Origin: Candidatus Woesearchaeota archaeon
Lineage (GTDB): Archaea > Nanobdellota > Nanobdellia > Woesearchaeales > JACPBV01
NCBI GenBank assembly: GCA_016180135.1
Contig: JACPBV010000021.1
Location: 1 to 35,625, forward strand
Direction: 5' to 3'
DNA length: 35,625 nt
The translations under genes and the position numbers were made by a program. The notes beneath the pieces are model-generated. The model was not told where the DNA came from and ran no database searches. It was given only the letters and a program-made list of their open reading frames with translations. Numbering within the stretch: the stretch's first letter is position 1; each line of letters starts with the position of its first letter. Positions 30,602 to 35,625 of this stretch are shown here, one piece after another.

Positions 30602-31957
30602 TCACAAAACTAAAGTTTTTTCATTCTCAGGCATTAAAACTTTGCTGTGAAACTTCTCAAATTCTTTCGGATGCTGGGTATGTATCGGAATGATGATCTG
30701 GGGATTGATGGTTTTAACCATCTGGATGAGGTCTTCCCTTGAGGCATGCCCTGAGCAATGCGCCTTATGAAACTTTACCTTGAAATGCGCCATCCAGTTT
30801 TCCACCACCTGCCTCATCTCTTCATTGTCATCGCCTTCATAAAAATGCTCCGCCATGGAGTAGATGAAATCGGCATTTTCCGGCCTGATGTAAACCAGCT
30901 CCATCAGCTTAAAGAAGTTCATGACCATCACATATTTTTTCTGGGCTGCCTTAATCTCCCTAAAGGTTATTTTCTTTGAAAAAAATTCTCTCTCCCATTT
31001 AAAATAGTCCTTTTCCTGGAATTCACAGCTTTTGGAAAATCTGAAATAAACCATGATATTCGGGTCTTTAAGCGGGTCTGGCAGCTTAACGATGCTGCGC
31101 AAGTTAGCGAGGATATAAGCGAGCTTAGTGTCAATCACCAGAATCCGTTTATTTTCGACTGCCGCCTTATAGACTGACCAAAACCTGTCCACATTAGACA
31201 TGGAGAAATAGGTAAAGACTATGCCTTTTGAATTTTTGATGATTTCATGCATTGATTTATTGACATCTTCCTCAGCCATGTTCTTTTCCTGCTCAGAGCC
31301 AATCCTTGTGCCTTCGCACAGCATGGCAAAAGGCTTTGCCTTCCTTGCTTTGTCAATGAATTCGAGAGTGTATTCCTTTTTAGGGCCGTGCAGGCGCAAA
31401 TCGCCGGTATAGACCAGATTTCCTTTTGAAGTGTGAATGATAAAGCCATAAGCTCCGGGGACACTATGCTCAACATGGACCGGCTCAATTATGAGATGCT
31501 TTATCTTTATCTTGTCTCCCGTCTTAAAGGTGTGGAGCTGTTCGTGCTCTCCGTATTTCTGGAAGCCCGGGTAAAGAAAGGCGTAGATGTCCATAATTGC
31601 CTTTGTCCCGTGCCCCATGTAAACCGGTATTGAAGGGTCGAGGAAAGAAAGATGGCTGGTGTGGTCGGTATGGGAATGGGAGATAAGGACAGCGTCAATG
31701 TCCGGTTTTTTGTAGGGAAGGTCGGTGAATTTTAGGAGTTCCTTTGCGTACAAACCTGATACCTTCGGAAGCAGCCCAAATTCGAAGTAAACCTCCAATC
31801 CGTTTGCGGTTCTAGGGGCAAGGTATTCGTAGAAATAGTCCTCTCCAAAGTCGAAAGACTCGCCAAAGTCAAGGTAAATCCTTGCATCCTTGTCTTCGAG
31901 GAGAATCTTATTTCCGCCGATCTCGTTTGCGCCGCCGTAGGGGGTGAGTTTGATCAT
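30602..31957 (-). CDS. aRNase J-type beta-CASP metallo-beta-lactamase ribonuclease
   Basis: The 451-residue product is a zinc-dependent ribonuclease of the beta-CASP group. HSHTDH at 94-99 is the main metal motif; GDLRLHG supplies the next metal ligand, the beta-CASP insertion follows (about 240-390), and SGHASREDL near 405 is the late histidine motif typical of RNase J. Archaeal members degrade RNA from the 5' end. I chose ATG 31957 because the MIKLTPYGGANEIGG start matches the family; the frame extends 13 codons upstream into the end of the preceding gene. With the Ski2-like helicase it suggests RNA decay functions in this genome region. Confidence 0.9.
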   Translation of the reverse strand: MIKLTPYGGANEIGGNKILLEDKDARIYLDFGESFDFGEDYFYEYLAPRTANGLEVYFEFGLLPKVSGLYAKELLKFTDLPYKKPDIDAVLISHSHTDHTSHLSFLDPSIPVYMGHGTKAIMDIYAFLYPGFQKYGEHEQLHTFKTGDKIKIKHLIIEPVHVEHSVPGAYGFIIHTSKGNLVYTGDLRLHGPKKEYTLEFIDKARKAKPFAMLCEGTRIGSEQEKNMAEEDVNKSMHEIIKNSKGIVFTYFSMSNVDRFWSVYKAAVENKRILVIDTKLAYILANLRSIVKLPDPLKDPNIMVYFRFSKSCEFQEKDYFKWEREFFSKKITFREIKAAQKKYVMVMNFFKLMELVYIRPENADFIYSMAEHFYEGDDNEEMRQVVENWMAHFKVKFHKAHCSGHASREDLIQMVKTINPQIIIPIHTQHPKEFEKFHSKVLMPENEKTLVL

Positions 31958-31979
31958 CGAAAAAAGTTTTAGGGTCAAA

Positions 31980-32840
31980 TCATTCCTTGTACCCAAGAAA
32001 CCTCCTTAACATTTTTCTTCCTTCAGGATCCTTCGCAAAATCATTCCATACTTTAGATAAAGGTAATAGGTATATTCCATCCTTTACCTCTTCTTTTTCG
32101 GAATTTGAAAAGAATAATCTTAATGAATTTAGTGGTGAGGATGAGTTAAGATGTTCGCGTTTTTTTTTCAAGTCTTTCTCTTTAAACGTTACTTGAGCGC
32201 ATAATTCATCATCTTTAATTGTCCTACCGAATATGTCTAAAGCCTCGAGAGTTCTTCCAACACCCAAAAGCAAATACTTTAGGCGAAATTTACGTGGAGA
32301 AAATTTAGACCTTAACCATTCCATGCACATTTGCTCCTGCATCTTGGGTAGAAGAGAACTATAAGAAAATGGAATCTCTTTTCCCCCATAAATATACTGA
32401 ATAAAAGGTAATTTGTTTTTATCTAACTCGAATATGGTTCCATGGGGGGGAAAGAATATCCTCAATAAGGGATAATCTAATATGCTGAATTTCTTACGCT
32501 TTACAACTCTTAAAAGTTTAAAACCTTTAAATCCTTGTCCCTTAATTCTTCTCGAGAATGTGATTGGGGTGTTGGGAGGAACTTCACCAACATAGCAGTT
32601 TTTTGGGTTTTTATTGAAGGTGAAAATTACTATGCCCCCATGTTTAGACAATTCTTTAAAATTATTAAAAGCGGATTTGAATCCATTATCCTTTTTAGAA
32701 TCTGAAGAATAATGGTCGTAACTTTTAAATTCTTCCTCATTAAAATGAATGGAGATTAAACTCTTATCTTCTAATATGGGGTTTACAACATCCCCTTGTT
32801 TTCCTTTCCAATTATGCCTGAGATAATACAGTTTTTTCAT
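31980..32840 (-). CDS. Accessory-island protein of unknown function, possibly EVE/PUA-like
   Basis: I do not recognise this 286-residue protein. The first 90 residues alternate strands and helices; a segment with HGGIVIFTFNKNPKNCYVGE faintly recalls EVE/PUA-like domains that read modified bases, which is a weak guess. The rest is basic and lysine-rich. GGAG lies before the ATG. Base composition is clearly AT-richer than in the housekeeping genes, suggesting recent transfer. It is 22 bases upstream of aRNase J on the same strand and follows the nuclease-like gene. Confidence 0.65.
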   Translation of the reverse strand: MKKLYYLRHNWKGKQGDVVNPILEDKSLISIHFNEEEFKSYDHYSSDSKKDNGFKSAFNNFKELSKHGGIVIFTFNKNPKNCYVGEVPPNTPITFSRRIKGQGFKGFKLLRVVKRKKFSILDYPLLRIFFPPHGTIFELDKNKLPFIQYIYGGKEIPFSYSSLLPKMQEQMCMEWLRSKFSPRKFRLKYLLLGVGRTLEALDIFGRTIKDDELCAQVTFKEKDLKKKREHLNSSSPLNSLRLFFSNSEKEEVKDGIYLLPLSKVWNDFAKDPEGRKMLRRFLGYKE

Positions 32841-32898
32841 TTATTTGCTCCAGTTTTGTTTGTGCCACATAACGGGTCAAGGTTAAGTGGGGGAAAGT

Positions 32899-33582
32899 TT
32901 AATTGGATGTGTGCGTCACCTCGCCTTTTAAAGTTGGATTATTAAGAACCAATTTATTTCTAGAATAATCAACGACATAATTATGATCCTTTTTCCATCC
33001 TAACCAATGAATGAAATTTTTATTAATTTGAATAGTAGTACGATTGAAACAAAACATATTAATTAGGATTATTCTTAATGTTTGTAAAAATTCAGAATCA
33101 AAAGACCTTCCAATTAATTTTTTCCTTTCAGGATTATTACCCGATAAGTAATCCATTAATTCAAAAAGAATATCTGGGAAATCCATCAGGATAGTTTTAT
33201 ATTCTTTGTTTATCCTTTTTTTACAATAAACCTTATCATTAATTTTTATTGGGGGCAATATAAGTATTTTTTTATAATTATTTTTTCCAAAGAATTTATC
33301 TGCGGCTTTAAGTTCTTGTTTTTGGAAGATTTTCCATTTCTTTTCGAATGTGTTTCTGTTTTGGATATCTTTTCTTCGAATGGTTGCACCCTGCCACCCT
33401 TTTACCGTAACTATCACATTTTTCCCATATTTGCCTTTTTTAGGGTGAATCATAACTAAATCAATATCTGCTGGTCCTGCGCCTCCCTTTTTTCCTCTTT
33501 TTTTAAAATAGAGATTTGTTCTAACAACATACTTATGGACTTCCTCAAAATAAGCCTTTATAATCTGTTCATTAACTTCCAT
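32899..33582 (-). CDS. PD-(D/E)xK nuclease-like protein, possibly inactive
   Basis: The 227-residue product begins with a helix (AYFEEVHKYVVRTNLYFKKR) followed by GPADIDLVMIHP and VIVTVKGW, the layout of PD-(D/E)xK restriction-like nucleases: Asp39/Asp41, then x-V-Lys61. The residue expected to be Glu before V-K is Thr59, so a catalytic acidic residue may be missing or supplied elsewhere. The remainder is basic, with a C-terminal domain I do not recognise. GGTGGTG before the ATG is a good ribosome-binding site. AT-rich, like its neighbours. It is plausibly part of a defence or DNA-modification unit. Confidence 0.65.
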   Translation of the reverse strand: MEVNEQIIKAYFEEVHKYVVRTNLYFKKRGKKGGAGPADIDLVMIHPKKGKYGKNVIVTVKGWQGATIRRKDIQNRNTFEKKWKIFQKQELKAADKFFGKNNYKKILILPPIKINDKVYCKKRINKEYKTILMDFPDILFELMDYLSGNNPERKKLIGRSFDSEFLQTLRIILINMFCFNRTTIQINKNFIHWLGWKKDHNYVVDYSRNKLVLNNPTLKGEVTHTSN

Positions 33583-33602
33583 ATTTTACACCACCAATTC
33601 TG

Positions 33603-34127
33603 TTAAACATCGTTGAGACTCCAACTTCTTTTTTCGCGGTCAAAAGCAAATAAGAATTGGTCGACTATCCTAACATTTAACTCATTCCTTTTTGCAATTT
33701 TTCTTATTACGTTTAGATACTTTAGCCAATCTTTCCGAGAATTTTTGCCTATATCTGTACAAATTCCTAGTTCTTTTAGAGAGTTTATAGACTTAGTGTC
33801 AATAATACCATATTTCTCTGGAAAAACTACCGTAAGTATCGCTGAAGCTACTGGAATATAAACCCCCCATAATTCCGTTAAACATCTTATCTTGCCAACT
33901 TCATTTGGATTGGAAAAAGCTAGTTTTGTTTGCATTTCAACTTTTTTTGGGCCATTTCTTTGATATAATCTCTTAGGTCTAGGAGTTTTCCACATACATA
34001 TTTTGATAAATTCATCGTATTTGAGGTATCCCCTCTTTCTCGCGATTGGTCCAATTTCTTCGAATAGTAAATTTTCAATGTCATATAACTTGGAATATTT
34101 TAAAATAAATTGTTTGTTTATTTTCAT
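33603..34127 (-). CDS. HhH-GPD-like (DNA-glycosylase-fold) protein
   Basis: The 174-residue product contains LWGVYIPVASAILTVVFPEK followed by YGIID at about 86-110. This resembles the helix-hairpin-helix and following aspartate of the HhH-GPD base-excision glycosylase family (G-V-x-x-x-x-A-x-x-x-L...P-x-x-D). Asp110 would be the catalytic position. It is shorter than full OGG or MutY enzymes. Related small proteins occur in defence-type neighbourhoods, and here it sits 20 bases upstream of the nuclease-like gene. AT-rich. Function is inferred from one motif. Confidence 0.6.
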   Translation of the reverse strand: MKINKQFILKYSKLYDIENLLFEEIGPIARKRGYLKYDEFIKICMWKTPRPKRLYQRNGPKKVEMQTKLAFSNPNEVGKIRCLTELWGVYIPVASAILTVVFPEKYGIIDTKSINSLKELGICTDIGKNSRKDWLKYLNVIRKIAKRNELNVRIVDQFLFAFDREKRSWSLNDV

Positions 34128-34146
34128 TTTTCACAACCCCCCAACC

Positions 34147-35001
34147 TTATTTTTTTCCATCATCAATCTTAGGCAGTCTTTTCCTCTTCTGCCCTTCAGC
34201 CTGTTCTAAATAGTTTTCACTTGAAATTATCGATTTTCCAATTCTCTTTTCAGCGTCTTTTCTTGCGTTTCCTGCAACCTCTCCGCCTTCCTTAGCGGCA
34301 TCTGAGCATTCATTGAATTCCTGAGCATCCTTGCTCCTGGTTATCTCGGTAGTCACTCTCTCGCCAAGCATGGAAAAGATCAGCTCAAGGTCGTTCATGT
34401 GGTCCCTTAGGTTTTCATTTTTTAACCCTTTACGCTCCTTATACTCGGCCGGGGTTAGGCCGAATGTCGCTTTGGAAATCTCTGCTGTAAGGATTGAGTA
34501 TTCCCTCTCGGATTCAACGCCTCTTTTGTTCCATTCATCTGTCAGCTCATCCCTTATGGCAATTCCTCTGACCCTTTTCTCAATCCAGTCATCAGAATAG
34601 CCTTTCTGCTTATACAGATCCTTCATCCTTTTTTGGGCCAGCTCCGGATTCTCTATCTCTTGAACCCTATCATAGCCTACTTGGGCTAACCATTGTTTAA
34701 ACGGCTCGGCTTTTTTGGATGGGATTGACTGGATAAGCCTAAATCCTCCCTTGGTGGAGACACAGTTTATCTGCTGCTTTCCCCCTGTAGTATCAATCCA
34801 AAGGGGGGTGGCAATTTGCCCCCACCCTTTGGCAAAACCTTCATCTCTCCTGCGCATATCTTTTAGATAACCATTAGGGTCCCTAGAATCAGTCAATACT
34901 TCAACAATATCAACTGCAACGAACCACCATTCATGATTAAACCAGGTTCTTCGGATTTTCTTGCCCTGAAATACAATCAAAGACTTATCGGCGGCGCTCA
35001 T
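34147..35001 (-). CDS. Bro-N domain protein (phage antirepressor-like)
   Basis: The 284-residue product opens with a Bro-N domain: IVFQGKKIRRTWFNHEWWFV, then VDIVEVLTDSRDPNGYLKDM and later VSTKGGFRLIQSIPSKKAEPFKQW. Bro-N domains bind DNA and are typical of viruses, proviruses and mobile regions. The C-terminal half is helical and charged with a conserved-looking GLTPAEYKERKGL region. GAGGGG precedes the ATG, which overlaps the upstream stop. It supports the view that this end of the window is a mobile or accessory island. Confidence 0.85.
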   Translation of the reverse strand: MSAADKSLIVFQGKKIRRTWFNHEWWFVAVDIVEVLTDSRDPNGYLKDMRRRDEGFAKGWGQIATPLWIDTTGGKQQINCVSTKGGFRLIQSIPSKKAEPFKQWLAQVGYDRVQEIENPELAQKRMKDLYKQKGYSDDWIEKRVRGIAIRDELTDEWNKRGVESEREYSILTAEISKATFGLTPAEYKERKGLKNENLRDHMNDLELIFSMLGERVTTEITRSKDAQEFNECSDAAKEGGEVAGNARKDAEKRIGKSIISSENYLEQAEGQKRKRLPKIDDGKK

Positions 35002-35243
35002 TTTCCCCTCAACTTATTGTTTTTGGTTCGCTCCATTGAAACAGCCATGTAGTCCATTATGTCATCAAAATATCCCTGCAAGGATGTTGCAAGAGCATGC
35101 TGCCTGAGCTTTTTGTCCTTTAAAGCATGGAGGCGGTCAATGATCTCAACTATTGTTTTTACCTTTTCCCCCCTGTCGAGCATATCCATTGATTCATATT
35201 CCCTCCAAAATTTATGGGGAATGTCTTCGTGGTCTTTTTTCAT
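34998..35243 (-). CDS. Small charged protein co-translated with the Bro-N protein
   Basis: The 81-residue product is helical and charged, without a recognisable motif. GTGAGG lies about 13 bases before the ATG, together with a TATA-like CTATAAAA. The stop overlaps the Bro-N start by four bases. Such a small partner of a DNA-binding protein could be a regulator or antitoxin-like protein; nothing in the sequence proves this. Confidence 0.6.
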   Translation of the reverse strand: MKKDHEDIPHKFWREYESMDMLDRGEKVKTIVEIIDRLHALKDKKLRQHALATSLQGYFDDIMDYMAVSMERTKNNKLRGK

Positions 35244-35282
35244 CTTTTTATAGCCTCACAATCTTCTATGAATCACCCAATT

Positions 35283-35623
35283 TCAGGCCTTATCAAACAA
35301 TCTTCCGACATCGTTTAAGTCCAAATACAGGGCATTTACTTCTTCCATGCGCCTGACCGCTTTTTCCGTGAACCCGCCCTTTGAGACGAGCAACAGCTTG
35401 TATGCTCCGCTTAGGCCGACTAATCTTGATTTTCTTTCCAATGATCCAACCACATCAATATCTACCTTTTCGGAGGACCACTTAACCTCACCCACTAAGA
35501 ATGTTTTTTCTCTGGAATCATAGGCTAAAACATCAACTTCATTATTGTTCCTGTCCCACCACGAGCCGATATTCTCAAAACTTAGCTTATAGCCATTAAT
35601 TTCTTTTCCGTTGTACAGTATCA
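35283..35623 (-). CDS. DUF234-type C-terminus of an archaeal ATPase, 5'-partial
   Basis: The frame is open to the window edge, so only the last 113 residues are present. SFENIGSWWDRNNNEVDVLA followed by a hairpin and VGEVKWS is the signature of DUF234, the restriction-nuclease-like domain at the end of archaeal AAA-type (ArchATPase) proteins: D-x(n)-E-x-K with the acidic D in NNEVDV and the E-V-K pair. Roles of these ATPases are unclear; they are numerous in archaeal accessory DNA. A GTG inside this frame at 35495 is unlikely to be the real start because conserved motif residues lie upstream of it. Confidence 0.8.
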   Translation of the reverse strand, partial: ILYNGKEINGYKLSFENIGSWWDRNNNEVDVLAYDSREKTFLVGEVKWSSEKVDIDVVGSLERKSRLVGLSGAYKLLLVSKGGFTEKAVRRMEEVNALYLDLNDVGRLFDKA

Positions 35624-35625
35624 GC

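Overview
The window looks archaeal. Most start sites have a TATA-like box 23-33 bp upstream with no room for a leader, and the tRNA genes carry bulge-helix-bulge introns. The protein genes are archaeal in type: uS12/uS7, eL41, the Zn-ribbon/aEF-1beta pair, prefoldin alpha plus FtsY, pantoate kinase plus phosphopantothenate synthetase, GatB, ScpA, aRNase J and a Ski2-like helicase. Compact ATGA-type overlaps, frequent hypothetical secreted or membrane proteins, and a UAU-anticodon isoleucine tRNA suggest a DPANN lineage such as Woesearchaeota or Pacearchaeota. That assignment is inference.

Layout. (1) 1-5.0 kb: a very large coiled-coil membrane protein, open at the window edge, then a HEPN/nucleotidyltransferase pair whose HEPN gene is broken. 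(2) 5.0-12.3 kb, mostly minus strand: uS12-uS7, a membrane-bound transglutaminase-like protein with a repetitive N-terminus, a HAD phosphatase, and the two archaeal CoA enzymes around an anchored hypothetical. (3) 12.3-13.2 kb: an RNA cluster with intron-containing tRNA-Ile(UAU), an orphan tRNA 5' half with its own promoter, and tRNA-Glu(UUC) with two introns. (4) 13.2-18.4 kb: Ski2-like helicase, eL41, a 292-bp MITE-like insertion, Zn-ribbon protein and aEF-1beta, a Bat-type HTH regulator with three tandem 14-bp repeats at its promoter, intron-containing tRNA-Val and tRNA-Gly, and ScpA. (5) 18.5-26.4 kb: prs-pfdA-ftsY, a hypothetical, a membrane-anchored Lon-like protease, and a TMTC-like membrane/TPR protein. 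(6) 26.4-31.96 kb, minus strand: gatB interrupted by an in-frame TAA and followed by tandem repeats, an intact HEPN/nucleotidyltransferase pair overlapping gatB, two Zn-ribbon proteins, a frameshifted SEC-C gene and aRNase J. (7) 31.98-35.6 kb, minus strand and visibly more AT-rich up to about 34.1 kb: an accessory island with an unrecognised protein, a nuclease-like protein, a HhH-glycosylase-like protein, a Bro-N protein, a small unknown and the end of a DUF234-type protein.

The strongest observations are RNA-based. Two different tRNAs (Glu and Val) carry introns at the same T-loop position (59/60), and these introns share sequence. A promoter-bearing tRNA 5' half sits about 270 bp upstream of the tRNA-Glu gene it resembles. 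A MITE-like element has imperfect inverted ends and a perfect 8-bp target duplication. Several protein genes carry in-frame tandem repeats, and three genes (HEPN, gatB, SEC-C) are interrupted.
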